The notes below the pieces were generated by a model. That model saw only the letters and a list, made by a program, of their open reading frames with translations. It had not been told where the DNA came from and searched no databases. Positions 1 to 11,232 of a stretch of 64,000 nucleotides of DNA are shown in pieces (position 1 is the stretch's first letter; each line of letters starts with the position of its first letter). The translations under genes and the position numbers were made by a program. The stretch is from positions 27,761,955-27,825,954 of the forward strand of contig NC_084497.1 of the NCBI RefSeq assembly GCF_030035675.1, written 5' to 3'. Source of the stretch: Rhineura floridana (Eukaryota > Chordata > Lepidosauria > Squamata > Rhineuridae).

Positions 1-625
1 TGCAGCGATGCAATAGGAGATGGATTTACCTGTGTTACTACGGCAGATGGTGCAGCATCCTTGAAAATATATATATGTGTGTTGATCAGGCTTGCCGATT
101 TCCCCCTGGATTTTTGGTTTCACCTTGGCAGGTCTGCTCACGGTCTTGTCTCGCCCTCCCACCCCCTCCCACCCACCCCTGCACTGAGATTCTGCGCTTC
201 TGGCTGGGGAGGAGGCTGGGTGATGTCACCGTGTCTCTGAGCCCTGCCCACCTCCCCCCCTCCACAGCTCTGCAGGAACGCACCCGCCTTCCCTCTACCC
301 TGTCTTAAAGAGGCAGGAGTCAGCGATGAGGATGGAGCATCCTTCCTCTGTGCAGCGATCTATGGAGGGGAGGAAATCGATCTCTTGAAAAGAGAAGAAA
401 AATGCACAGGTGCAAGCATACGCACGCACGCACAATGACAACAGCCTTCCGCCACCAGAAGAGAGTCTCTGCATGTGCAGGATCCTGATTCAGGTATGTT
501 TTGGGAAGCAGTGAGGATGTTTCGGCGAGAACTGGATATTGAGGCAATCACCATTTCTGCTTTAAAAAATAAAAAAAATGCTGGATTTCTGCCTGTTAAG
601 TCCGTTCTGAGATTGATGATGGAGC

Positions 626-805
626 AGAGCTGTAGCTCAGTGGTTAGAGCATCTGCTTTGCTTGAAGAAGGCCCCAGGATCAACCCCTGCAATCTCTAGG
701 CAGGGCTGGGAAAGCCTCCCTTTCTGAAAGCCTGGCTGCCTGTCAGTGTCAACAACACTGAGCTAGTTGGACTGATGGTCTGACTCAGTATGTTCCTATT
801 TAAGC
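626..805 (+). repeat. tRNA-derived SINE (GTAGCTCAGTGGT family)
   Basis: Box A-like 'tgtagctcagtggttagagc' and box B-like 'ggatcaacccc', then the body 'gctgcctgtcagtgtcaacaacactgagctag' and 'ggtctgactcagtatgttcctat'. Diverged. Confidence 0.75.
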
Positions 806-972
806 AGCTCTTTATTTAGAACCATGAGGACTGGGATCTTAACTTTAGCGTTAAGGGAAAGGACCCCACGTCAGGGACTGGGCACCTGCTTGGCAGGTGC
901 AAGGTGCAAGGTCCAGTCTGGTAAAGGCTCCTGTTCTGAAACCCTAGAGAGCTGCTGGCAGTCTGTGTAGGC

Positions 973-1055
973 CAGGAATGCCCACATGGCAGCCTCCAGA
1001 TGTTGTTGGCCAACTCCCATCAGCCTCAGCTAGCATAGTCAATGGTCAGGGAAGA
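973..1055. mobile_element. Partial palindromic MITE upstream of the claudin-16-like gene
   Basis: 'cagcctccagatgttgttggcc', then 'aactcccatcagcctcagc' and 'gaagatgggagttg': the family core with the right end missing. Confidence 0.5.
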
Positions 1056-1517
1056 TGGGAGTTGCATTAATAGACGTGTATTTTGAGCCTGGAACGACCA
1101 ATAGCCGCCAGCTACTGATCAACCCTTGCTACATTTGAGCTTACTTTCTATAAATGCCAGTTTCGTCTGAATGCAAATTGGACATTTGGGTGGCGTATAT
1201 TGGTCTCTACGTGGAAACCCAAATGGATCTGTATATTTCTAAATGTCCTGTTAATGTGAGCGGACAGGGGTTCTCTCTCTCTCTCTCTCTTCCTCTCTTT
1301 TCCTTCCCTTTTACCCCCTTAATGAGATTGCATTCAAGAAACCAATTTTTAAAAAATTAATATTAAAAACGGTTTGAAACAAACTAGAATCACAACCTCA
1401 CTGATCTCAGTCAATCAGTTATAGATTTTAATTTTGGGTATGACTCATGGGATGCAGTAGGCAATTAGTACTGCTGACCTTGGGCCCTTGAAGGTGGAGA
1501 AGAATGCATGTGGTCAA

Positions 1518-1670
1518 GGGCCGTAGCTCAGTGGTAGAGCATCTGACTTGCATGCAGAAAGCCCCAGGTTCGATCCCTGGCGTCTCCAGGTGAGGCTGAG
1601 AATGCCCCCGTCTGAAACCCTGGAGAGCTACTGCCAGTCAGTGTAGACAATACTGGCTAGGTGGACTTCT
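1518..1670 (+). repeat. tRNA-derived SINE (GTAGCTCAGTGGT family), best promoter
   Basis: 'ccgtagctcagtggtagagc' and 'aggttcgatccctgg' match Pol III boxes A and B nearly perfectly. The non-tRNA body follows, which shows that this is a SINE and not a tRNA gene. Confidence 0.8.
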
Positions 1671-1939
1671 CAGCTTTTAAATGTTTATGGTGCACAGCAG
1701 CTCAGGAGGGGAAGGTGAGGCAGGCGGCCAGACTTCTGGAGCTCAGGGCTGTGATTTCAGGAACGTGTTCTTTCCATTTCCACAAGGGGGAACACGCTGA
1801 CCTCTTTCCACTTGCAACCCTTTCTCTGCAGAGCTGCAGACCACCTTCTGGTCTACAGGATGTGAAAAGAAAGGTTGTGGTGGGGGGAGTGTTTGCTAAG
1901 AAAAAAAAATCCTGTTGAAGGGGGAATGGAGATCCAGAC

Positions 1940-4900
1940 ATGGCTGTGGCAACGGACATCCTGGTGATATGCCTGGGCGGGCTGGGCCTTTTGCTCCTCG
2001 GCCTGGGCACTGGATCTGATTGCTGGAGGGTAAGGAACAACTCACAGGGTTGTAAAGCGGGGAAAGGTGCAGACAAGGGGGCAATCAAAAGCTGTGCTGT
2101 GCCACAAGAACCCCACATCCCTGTCCTCCCATGTTTTCTTGCCCTGTGAGTGGCTTTCATTTTTCTACCACATTCGCGGTCAGGGACGGATAAACCAGCC
2201 AATTTCTGTTTCAGAAAGCATTTAAAGGCGGACCTGCCTACTTTGCACTTTCCAAAGCAATGTGCAAAGCGAAACACAGTCGTCCTTTGAAATTTACTCT
2301 TGGCCAGATGTATAGAAAAGGGCATCTGTTAGGCTAAAGTGTGGATAAACGTGCATGTATTTGTGGAAGTAACTTGCTCAGGCAAAATTGAGTACAAAAT
2401 GTATATATTTCGGGGGAAATTTGCACGAAAATGCTGGTGAATTTTCAGGAGGACTTTTTTATATATATAAAGCAAATTGATTTGCAGATACAGAGAATGA
2501 ACTGAAGGCTGAGAAAATGAGAAATGGAGAGAAACTGAAATGAACAAATATGCCCATTTCTGTACAGCACTAACCAAAATGAATGAAGGGCTGGATCACC
2601 TTCCCAAGGAAAGGGAGTTGCATTTTGGGGGCAGGGGGGTTAAAATAGGTCCCTTGGAAATGGACACGATGAGAGAATTTTATAAAAAATTTATAAAAAT
2701 AAAAATAAGAGGAATTCCCTCCCCTTAAATATTAGACAGGTGCCATCTCTGTTATCTTTTTGGTGCCTACTGAAGACCTTCCTCTTTCCACAAGCTTTTT
2801 AAGTAGAGACTTTATTCCAGTCTGCGTCTGTGTTGGAATTGCTTTTTAATATGTTTTTAAACCTTTTCTTTTTTTAAAAAAAAATATGTTTTAACCTTTT
2901 TATTTTTTTAAAAAAAGATGTTTTGAAAGCTTTTTAAAAATGTTTTTAAAGATGTTTTGTTTTAATGTATCTTCAAGTCTGTTTTTATGATGTTTTAAGG
3001 TGTTTTTAGTGCTTTTGTTTACCGTCCTGGGCTCCTGCTGGGAGGAAGGGCGGGATATAAATCAAATAATAAATAAATAATTATAAATAAAATTATAACT
3101 ATGCTCACCACATCTCCCAGGTCAGTCGGAAGTTCCAGGGGTAAAGCACTCAACCTGTTCTCTTTTTTTAAAGGAGATAATTGGAGGCTTATGGTGTTAG
3201 GACTATAACCTGGGAGACCAGGGTTCGAATCCCCACACAGCCATGAAGCTCACTGGGTGACCTTGGGCCAGTCGCTGCCTCTCAGCCTCAGAGGAAGGCA
3301 ATGGTAAACCCCCCCTGAATTCCGCTTACCGTGAAAACCCTATTCATAGGGTTGCCATAAGTCGGAATCGACTTGAAGGTAGTCCATTTCCATTTTGAAG
3401 ACATGCAGGCTGAGCATAGGTGGAGGAGGCATACGGCTTACACACTCCAACATTAAGAGAGGCTGTGTCCCACTATTTACACAGCTCAGTCGAGAACATG
3501 TTTACTCAGGAGAAAGTTCCATTGACATAAATGGGATTAGCTTGGGGGCCCTCCAGACTGGTGGCTTTTTGCAGGTCAATTCTGCAACATACCATAGATG
3601 CAATCATAGTGCATTGGTGGTGGATTTATACTGGACTGCCCGCACATCGTTCCACGTTATTGGCTGTTCTGCAATGCCTCCCTAATATTACCACATCATT
3701 GCCATCTGGAGGCGCACTCTTGTGCTACCGAAAGTGGGATGGCATGGAACTGCTCCAGTGCCATCATGAGCACAAATCATCATGAGCGCACTTCTGGAGG
3801 GGCGCTTGAACAAACATAGCTGTGATAAGGCTGTTCTTCACATCGAAATTCCCATAGGCCACTGTTCTCAGATTGCAACACACCATGGTTTGTACCCAAT
3901 GTTAGTTCTACTCAGAGTAGTCCCATTAAAATAATATACATTAGTCCAGAGCTTGGAAAAGTTACTTTTTTGAACTACAACTCCCATCAGCCCCAGCCAG
4001 CATGGCCACTGGATTGGGCTGATGGGAGTTGTAGTTCAAAAAAGTAACTTTTCCATACTGACTTAAGCCCATGCATTTCGGTGGGTCCACTCTGAGCAAA
4101 ACCTAGTTGGATGCAACCCCAAGTCTTTTTCCTTCAACAGGGAGATGCAGCAACGTTTCTGGAATGTATTCATGTCGAATGGACTTCAGAGTCATTCCTT
4201 CTTGCTTTCCCTTTTCCTTTCCGGAAGAAATTGATCACCCGGGTGACATAAGAACGGGGTGGGGGGTGCTTTGGTTGCGCTCTTGTACAAACGGAGGCCG
4301 AGTTGCCATAGGAACACTAAGCTCTGAGGAAAACACACCGATAGCGCCTGTGGCGTTTGCTATGCTCCTGGAAAGGTCAAATCTGCTTCTCCTGACTTTG
4401 ACACCAGACATTTATTCCACTTTACACAGTCATGGCTTCCTACAAAGAATCCTGGGAAGGCAAAGTTTGATGATGATGATGATGTGCCAGTACTTATATC
4501 TTACTGTGGCTGCTGGTGCAAAATGGCTAGCATGGACAGCAAAAAACAGAGGTGCTGGCACTCCATACTGGTGGGTACTGTCACAAAAGAAAGCCCTGCT
4601 AATAGTATATTATGGGACTTATTACTTGGAATAGTTTGGAGGGGTGGGGAGTATGCTGGTTGCTTGTGCAATAGGAAAAATTGTTTAGAATAAACCCTGT
4701 GGGAAGGATAATTTGTGAAGGATGCTGAGAGTTGTTCGGAGACTCCTCTTCCCTTCGCAAAGCTGCAGTCCCCAGAGTGGTTTTATTTGATTTATTTATT
4801 TATTGTTTGATTTGTATCCTGCCTTTCCTCCCAGCAGGGTTGAACAGTCAGTCCCTCTTCCCAGAGAACTCTGGGGACTGTAGCTCTGTGAGGGGAAGAG

Positions 4901-7900
4901 GAGTCTCTTCACAACTTTGTCCATGCATTGTGCAGCTTGTGGAGACGGTGTGTAGCTGAGGTGGTCCACCAAGGCCTCTGGGCTCACCTCCAGCTCACTT
5001 TATGTAGCACCTGCTTTTGCAAAGACCTCGTGGCTCCTTGTTCCTGCCCGAAGCAATTCTTTTTCCTTTCCTTCCTCTAGCAAGATGCCAAGGACCCCCT
5101 GTCTTCGGTGGGCTTGAGCGTCCGGTGCCGGGGATTGTGGAGCGAGTGCGTGTTTGATAATGTGGCCAACCTCTGGACTTGTGACATTCCCATTTCATAT
5201 CTCAGTGAACATCCAGGTGAGGGAAACAAAGCATGTCCATGCACTTGGACCAGGCTGCAATGGTGGAACGTGGGAGGCTGCTTCAGTCTGTGTCAGATCA
5301 TTGGTCCATCTAGCACAGTATCATCAACACTGACTGGCAGTGGAGCTACATGGTTTCAAGAAAGAGTTTGGGATCAAACTTGGGACCTTCTGCATGCAAG
5401 GCAGATGCTCTGCCTTGGCCAAATCCATCCCTCTCCACATTCAGGACCTCGAGGTTGCTTGCAGCGTCCCATGAGTGATATACAAAATCTACACCCGATT
5501 GACAGAGATCAGGGATCCTAACAACCCCGGAGGAGAGGCTTCCAGACAACCTGTTTATTGAGCAGCCGTTCTGATATTGTTTGCAGGGAGATTAGACGAT
5601 GGCACTGTCTATTTAATGAGCATTCATTCCGATTCATTTGCAGGAAAGTTAGATGGCGTGGCATCAAAACAAGCGCCATTCCACATTTTCCAGTGCATTT
5701 TCCTTATCACAGAAAGTCCAGTCTTTGGGGGAAAACACATTTGTTGCACAAGACCTCCCAATCCAATAAAACTGTGCAACCTGAATTTGCTGGTGTGTGA
5801 TTGAATTCCACCCCAAAATACTGACAGTCTGGTGGGGGAAGGTGGAGAATTTTGGTTGTCGGGAAGTCTGAGGTTTACCAGTAGGGATGGACGAACATGT
5901 CAATTTTTGTTTCTCTCATTTTCCCAGTCTTAAGTTCAGTTCTCCACATTCCCACACCAGCTTGCAATTTTTTTTTAAAGTCCTCAGGAAAATTTGTCAG
6001 GATTTTAGTGCAAATTTCCCCGAATCTACACATTTTTGAATGCAGTTTTGCCAAACGCACACAATTTTGCAAATCAGTTTGCCCTAATATAATGCATTCT
6101 GTATGTTATTTGCCTTCATGGATTCACTTCTAGGCACACTTTCCCCTGTTTTTGTAAACAGCGGTTGGAGAACCGCATTGCAAAGTTCAGAGAAGTGATC
6201 CTTTTTGAAGGATGGCTGTGTTTCGGTTGTCAAATTGTATCGGAAAGTGCAAATTAAGTCAGTTCACTTCAGATTTCTTCCCCCACCATTCCCTATCTTA
6301 TCAGTAGATCCTGATTGGTCTCATTCTCTCCCAATTCTCCCCATCTCCCCAGCTGTTCTTGTGGTCACTCGGGTCTTGGTGATTCTCTCTGGCTTCCTGA
6401 CCCTTTCTGCCGTGCCTCCCTTCATCGCGGGGATGACATGCACCAAGCTGATCCGCGACAGAGTCCCTCAGAAACACAAGTTTGCCCTTGCTGCTGGGAT
6501 CCTGTTGCTCTTAGGAGGTAAGCACAGCCTTGGCTTGTTTCAGGGTGAAGCAAAATGTAACCTTATCCAGGCCTTGTCTTTCAAGCACTTGTTTCTGTTG
6601 GAATAAGCAACAGTCACCAGTTAATACCTACTCTACTAAAAGGGGGGAGGCCACTAAAGGGTTCATGTATCTACACCTAGGAACAAAAGGTGGCCTTCCT
6701 GAGTCATGAGTTTAGCTTCTCTTTCCTCTTTCTTTGTTGAGTTTGTTGCAACTGGCAATGGTTGACGTTGTTAAGTACAAGGATCCAGTTTAAGCAAAGA
6801 ACCTACTTTGCAACAGTTTCTAGAGTGCCGTTTGGCTTTCCCCTTCCTTCTTGTTTACACTAGCCCTGCTTTGATGCCTTTAACAGCAGCCAAAAGCCCC
6901 CTCCCCAAAGCTTTTTTCATGATTTGTGCTCTCAGTGGTTATGGGATGGTTATATGTGGATCCATTTTCAATACTGTTGGTGCCTGCAAACATTATGAGA
7001 TGGACACATTGCTTCTTTCCAGTTGGTGCATGACCCGCAACATCCTGCTGAAATGCTGAAACTTCTTATGCCACAAATGTCCACGCCCAGACCTCTTTCA
7101 AAAAGCTTAAAATTCTGCTTTATAGAGGAGACCCATCCAGGAAACAGTGGCCATTGGCAACTCTAATGTGGAATCTTACCCTTTCACAGGGCTTTCTGGA
7201 GCTGTTGCTATTCTCTGGTATGGCATCGACACAGTCCAGAAGTATAAGCTAGAGGTAAGTAACTGAGCCTCAGGCTCTGCCGTATCCTGAGTCAGACTCA
7301 CTGGTCCATCTGGCTCAGTATTGTCGACACTGACTGGCAGCAGCTACCCACGGTTTCAGTCAGGGGACATTCGCAGCCATACATTTAAGTTGAGACCTAT
7401 TCCAGTCTGCGTTGGAATTGCTTTCTAAGATGTTCTTAAACCTTCTTTTTAAAATGTTTTTAATCTTAGATGTTTTGCAAGCTTTTTTTAAGTGACGTTT
7501 TTGAAGATGTTTCGTTTTAATGTGTCTTAGGGTCGCCATAAGCCAGAATAGACTTGAAGGCAGTTCATTCATTCATTCAAAGTTTGTTTTTATGATGTTT
7601 TAATGTTTTTGGTGCTTTTGTTTGCCACCCTGGGCTCCTGCTGGGAGGAAGGGCGAGATAGAAATCAAATAATAATAATAATAATAATAACAATAATAAT
7701 AATAATAACAATAATAATAATAATAATAATACATGGAGAAGCTGGGTATTGCATCTGCAACCTTCTGCATGCAAGGCAGGTGCTCTGGCCACTGAGCCAT
7801 GACCCTTCCTTTAAGACACAGGAAGCTGCCTTACACCGAGTCAGGCCTTTGATCCATCTAGCTCAGTACTGTCTACACTGACTGACAGCAGCTCTCCAGG

Positions 7901-8694
7901 CTTCAGGTAGAAGTCTCTCCCAGCCCTACCTGGAGATGCCGGGGATTGAACCTGGGACTGTGCATGGAAGGCTATGGCACTTCTCCGCAGGGACTGCTGT
8001 TAGGAACGGAAAATCTTGGAAGCTGTGTGGCTCCTTGGAGGCGCTTCGCATCCACCCCTTTGCTCCGTGGACGCTTTAAACCAGGTCAGATGACACATCA
8101 TTACTAGTCTGAGAATAGGGTTCCTTTTAGAAGTTTTTAACGGTGTTTTAGAAGGTTGTTTTTAAATGTTTTTGGAAGATTTTATTGTGATGTTTTAATA
8201 TTGTCTGCCCCGCTGAGCTCCTTTGGAGGAAGGTGCAGGATATGAACCTAAATCATCATTATCATCTAGTCCAGTATTTATTTATTTTTTACTTTGACTG
8301 ACAGCAGTTCTCCAGAGACTCAGACTCGAGGCCTTGACAAAGTGTTGTTGCTGAGAATCAATCCCTCCCTTTAATACTAATCAACACCAGCTTTGACCAG
8401 GCTTTTATGGATCCCTGCGTAAGCCTGGCCTATATGTGTGTGTCTTCCCCAACCCCTGCAGCATGTCCCGGCTTGCTCACCAGCTCGGTTCTCTTTCAGG
8501 TCAGCTTCGGCATCCCTGGCGTGACTTATGAGCTTGGCTATTCCTACTGGATGGCTGCTGGGGGCGTCGCTTGCACCGCTTCCAGTGGCACCTTTTTGGT
8601 CGCGGCCAGCTGTCTCGATGCCCGGGTGCCACGGAAAGAGCGGAATCTTCTATGCAGCCCACCGGCCTCCAAAGGGCAGCGGACATACCTGTGA
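1940..8694 (+). CDS. Claudin-16-like tight-junction protein, 5 coding exons
   Basis: Predicted four-pass tight-junction protein of 216 aa. Coding exons are 1940-2029, 5081-5216, 6353-6517, 7190-7254 and 8500-8694; every intron is GT-AG and the phases agree (0,1,1,0). The ATG at 1940 directly precedes a hydrophobic first helix (about residues 6-24). The first extracellular loop carries DCW (27-29) and the claudin signature GLW (48-50) with C53 and C64. The later helices lie at about 77-100, 117-143 and 166-190. CRGLWxECV, LxEHP and LVVTR resemble mammalian CLDN16 more than other claudins I remember, and the 165-bp third exon matches the claudin exon size. The C-terminus TYL fits a class I PDZ ligand, as does the TRV of CLDN16. 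Overall identity to CLDN16 looks modest, so this could be a separate paralogue and I give no symbol. Its 3' end faces CLDN19. Confidence 0.85.
2215..2560. mobile_element. Diverged hAT-like TAGGGATG-family copy
   Basis: Shares the order 'gcactttcc...cttTgaaatt', 'gggaaatttgcac..aaat', 'gaattttca.gagga' and 'gagaaatg..gaactgaaatg' with the complete element at 33244. Ends are not well defined. Lies in intron 1 of the claudin-16-like gene. Confidence 0.5.
2745..3105 (+). mobile_element. LINE 3' UTR tail (gggcgggatataaat type)
   Basis: 'cctactgaagaccttcctctttccacaagc', then a T-rich stretch and 'tgggctcctgctgggaggaagggcgggatataaatc' with an AAT/AAAT tail. Similar tails: 7385-7735, 8120-8262, 30285-30470, 58985-59226. 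Probably CR1/L2-class; class not certain. Confidence 0.6.
3190..3385 (+). repeat. tRNA-derived SINE sharing the RTE-like LINE 3' tail
   Basis: tRNA-like 'gagaccagggttcgaatcccc', then 'aagctcactgggtgaccttgggccagtc' and a 3' end 'gggttgccataagtcggaatcgacttgaagg', the same end as the RTE-like LINEs at 24522-25008. The shared tail implies mobilisation by that LINE. Confidence 0.8.
3895..4118. mobile_element. Nested pair of palindromic elements in claudin-16-like intron 1
   Basis: Outer element: left part 'ccaatgttagttctactcagagtagtcccatt' (3898-3930) and right part 'gggtccactctgagcaaaacctagttggatgcaacccc' (4082-4119). Inner element, about 3946-4061: starts CAGAGCTTGGAAAAGTTAC and ends GTAACTTTTCCATACTG, a near-perfect hairpin around 'cccatcagccccagccagc'. 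The inner one interrupts the outer one. Confidence 0.65.
4719..4925. mobile_element. CACATCCACACCATAC-family copy interrupted by a LINE tail
   Basis: The palindrome arms 'cttcccttcgcaaagctgcagtccccagag' and 'ctctggggactgtagctctgtgaggggaag' are separated by a minus-strand LINE tail (about 4780-4838: 'ttatttattgtttgatttgtatcctgcctttcctccc'). Confidence 0.55.
5274..5425 (-). repeat. tRNA-derived SINE copy, claudin-16-like intron 2
   Basis: Minus-strand copy 58 bases after exon 2, with 'ccatctagcacagtatcatcaacactgactggcag' and 'gggaccttctgcatgcaaggcagatgctctgcc'. Confidence 0.75.
5882..6295. mobile_element. hAT-like TAGGGATG-family copy in the claudin-16-like gene
   Basis: Starts TAGGGATGG and ends CCATTCCCTA, about 414 bp, sharing phrases with the 33244 element (fewer-than-perfect matches throughout). 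It ends about 57 bases before the exon 3 acceptor at 6353. The flanking target duplication is imperfect. Confidence 0.6.
7276..7795. mobile_element. SINE split by a LINE tail
   Basis: The 3' half of a minus-strand tRNA-derived SINE (7276-7371) and its 5' half with the internal promoter (7737-7795) are separated by a plus-strand LINE tail ending in an AAT microsatellite (7385-7735). The LINE therefore inserted into the SINE. Lies in intron 4 of the claudin-16-like gene. Confidence 0.7.
7669..7733. repeat. AAT microsatellite
   Basis: About 21 AAT/AAC triplets at the end of a LINE tail. Confidence 0.9.
7815..7975 (-). repeat. tRNA-derived SINE copy
   Basis: Starts 'acaggaagctgccttacaccgagtcag', continues 'tgtctacactgactgacagcag' and 'ggggattgaacctgggac'; box A end diverged. 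Confidence 0.75.
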
Positions 8695-8873
8695 ATGTGG
8701 AGCCCAGCAGCATTTTGCTGTCTAGGAACTATTGTTTGTTCAGGGTGCTGGGAACCATAGCTCTGTGAGGGGCGAGCTTCAGTTCCCAGGATTCTTTGCG
8801 GGGGATCCATGGGCTTTCAAATGTGCTTTCAGCATACAGTCGGTGTGGAATGTGACCATAACGCAAGATTCCT

Positions 8874-8879
8874 ATTAAA
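8874..8879 (+). terminator. Candidate polyadenylation signal (ATTAAA) of the claudin-16-like gene
   Basis: ATTAAA lies 180 bases after the stop codon and is the first canonical-like signal on this strand. The 3' UTR before it (8703-8870) is made largely of a palindromic repeat of the CACATCCACACCATAC family. Use of the site is inferred. Confidence 0.4.
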
Positions 8880-9019
8880 CCAGAAGGTGTGTTGTATGTT
8901 TTAGCATTTGATAAGCTTCGCAATTATTATTCACATCAGGCCAAAATATGTCACACTCTCTCTGCAGATTTAAGCAAGTAAGATATTTCATTTGGGAAGG
9001 GACATAGGATTGTATCTAG

Positions 9020-9265
9020 CGATGGGTGAATTGGTCCATTTGCGTTTCATTCCTTTTCCCATCTTTTGAGTCTTAAGTTCATTTCTCCGCAATTCCACAT
9101 CAGTTTGGGATATATATTTTTTAAAGTCCTCATGAAAATTCATCATCCTTTGAATGCGATATATACATACTTGTATGCAATTTTGCCTGGTACACACATT
9201 TTTTTGTAAAGCGTGCCCCCCTTATATAATGCAATTTTGTATGTTAGATTCACCCATCGATGCCT
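9020..9265. mobile_element. Partial hAT-like TAGGGATG-family copy
   Basis: Begins GATGGGTGAATTGG and contains the family phrases 'tttctccgcaattccacatcag' and 'gtcctcatgaaaattcatca'. It ends TTCACCCATCGATG, shorter than the 420-bp full form. Confidence 0.5.
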
Positions 9266-10449
9266 TTTTATTTACAGCTTACCCCACTAGCATATGGTCC
9301 CCAGAACATTGCCCCGATAGGAATGCGGCCCTCAGTGAATGCAGCCCTCAATGAAGTGTGGGTGCTTTCTCCTAATGAATTAGGATAACAGTCCACCCTT
9401 GTTCCTGTGAACAGTTCAATGATTTTCACCGCCAGTTCACTTGCCTTCCTTCAACATCAGACAGAGATTACTTGCTGGGCCCTTCCAACGGAATTGTCTG
9501 ATAAAGCAAAATGAAAGAGTGTCTTGTGTGTGGCTTTGGAAATCTTCTGGACCTCTGCCAGGTTATCTCAAAACCTTGTGGTCCATTCAGGAGGGCTGCA
9601 TAGATTGCTTTGTCGCTACAACAGATTCTGCCACACAGTGAGCATATCTTTTATCAGACTTCAACCTGGTTTAGACTCCCCATCCCGTTCTCTGGACCAA
9701 GAGTGGATAAGTTCAAAGCCTCCTCCCCTATTTGCTTTGATCTTCAGAGGCGGCTCTGCTACTGATGGAGTAGCTGAGGGTATAAATCGCAAGCTGGAAA
9801 GCCTAGGCTAATTCAAACCTAGCTTTTTTTAAAAAAGTTTTATTTTGCCGTGAACTTTGGCAAGTCACTCTTTTCTCAGCCTTGACTGTTTTGGTTCACA
9901 TCATCAGGCGTAGAGACACTGATGCATCTTATGTGCTCAGTACTTACCTGAGCCGTGAGGAGTTCCAGGGCTTGCTTTTGGTTTCCTTTAGAGGAGATGG
10001 TATATTGGATTATTTACATGTCACTGATGGAAGTGTGCTTTTCGGAATCCTGAGCCTAGAGACATAGGGCAGCACCCAATGCTGTCATTTCCAAAGCACA
10101 TTTTATTTATTTATTTATTTGTTTCATTTTTAAACCGCCCATAGCGAGTGGCTTTCTGGGCGGTGTACAAAAGATTAAAATACAGAATATCACAATAAAA
10201 TCAACCTACCAACAGTAAACATAAACAGCAAACAAAAAGACATGGATTTCAGCTTGCACAACTGAATTCCCCCACCTCTCCTCCCCCTGTGCGCAGCCCA
10301 TCCCCTCCCCAAATCTGCTTCGGAGGGTTGGGGGAAAACCCCAAACAGATTTAGGGGCCATATATGGGGAGGAGAGGGGAAGGCAAGTGTAAATCCTTGC
10401 ACTAATAGAACGAGAGGGCTAGTGGTACTTTGGATGTAAGGCGCAGTGC

Positions 10450-10697
10450 ACCATGGGGACATTTATTTATTTATTAGATTTATATTCCTCCTTTCCTGCA
10501 AGGAGCTCAAGGTGGCATGCAAACATGGTTTTCCCCCTCCTCATTTTATCCTCACAACAACCACCCTGTGAGGTAGGTTAAGCTGAGAGGCAGCGACTGG
10601 CCCAAGCTCACCCAGTGAGCTTCATGGCTGAGAAGGGATTTGAACCCTGGTCTCCCAGATCCTATTCTGACAGTCTAACCACTACACCACACTTTCC
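10450..10697 (-). repeat. tRNA-derived SINE with a LINE-like tail
   Basis: 'tttatttatttattagatttatattcctcctttcctgcaaggagctcaaggtgg' tail, 'cctcacaacaaccaccctgtgaggtaggtt', 'gggatttgaaccctggtctccc' head, 'ctaaccactacaccac' end. Confidence 0.75.
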
Positions 10698-10929
10698 GTA
10701 CCAGTTATGGTGGGAAAATAGCAATGACTGCAGATGACTTTGCAGCCTATCTGGTTCCAGTTCAGTTTAAAGATAAAGAAGTGTAAGAAAGCCGATCAGG
10801 GTGAGGTCTTGAAGTTGCCCATCGACCATCAGCACCTGGACAGCAGACTGAACAGGCAGACAGGATATCCCATCACAGCCTTCTCCCTTGTGGTGAGAAG
10901 CATTGCATTTCTATTTAAATTAAAGAAAT

Positions 10930-11046
10930 TGTGTCGTATTCAACACATCCTACTCAGAGTAAACCCATTAAAGTTAATAGGCTTAACTAACTTGGGTTTA
11001 TTGATTTTGATGGTCTACTCTGAGCTGGACTCACATTGAATACCAC
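10930..11046. mobile_element. Palindromic ACTCAGAGTAGACC-type element
   Basis: 'cctactcagagtaaacccattaaagtta' is mirrored by 'ttgattttgatggtctactctgagc'; ends 'gtattcaa' / 'ttgaatac' are inverted. No coding capacity, transposon class unknown. Confidence 0.6.
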
Positions 11047-11114
11047 CCATTATTTGTAAATGTGGATCCCTACTTATAAATTAGGATATGAAAATTTTAT
11101 TAAAATCTGTGGGT

Positions 11115-11232
11115 TGAAGCCAATGTTAGTCCTACTCAGAGTAGACCCACTAAAATTAATGGGGCGTGGCTGACGTAGGAATATTAATTTCAACGGGTCT
11201 ACTCTGAATAGGACTTAGTTGGAGACAACCCC
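11115..11232. mobile_element. Palindromic ACTCAGAGTAGACC-type element
   Basis: 'gttagtcctactcagagtagaccc' is mirrored by 'gggtctactctgaataggacttagtt'. Only about 70 bases separate it from the copy at 10930. Confidence 0.6.

Larger units (their letters stand above)
1..1939. other. 5' flank of the claudin-16-like gene
   Basis: No gene seen in the first 1.9 kb. It holds tRNA-derived SINE copies (626-805, remnant near 870-975, 1518-1670), a palindromic element (973-1055), a CT microsatellite (1273-1299) and a C-rich stretch near 150-180. Bases 1690-1939 are unique-looking and would contain the promoter and 5' UTR. Confidence 0.5.

Noticed and set aside
1518-1590. Possible tRNA gene (good A and B boxes)
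   Set aside because: Followed by the standard SINE body, no cloverleaf acceptor stem closing it, and many sister copies in the window.
1702-2325. 207-codon minus-strand open frame over claudin-16-like exon 1
   Set aside because: Antisense to a real coding exon and into repeat DNA; no recognisable domain.
4107-4634. 175-codon plus-strand open frame
   Set aside because: Starts in a palindromic repeat and runs through unique intron; low-complexity MMMMM and no homology I can recognise.
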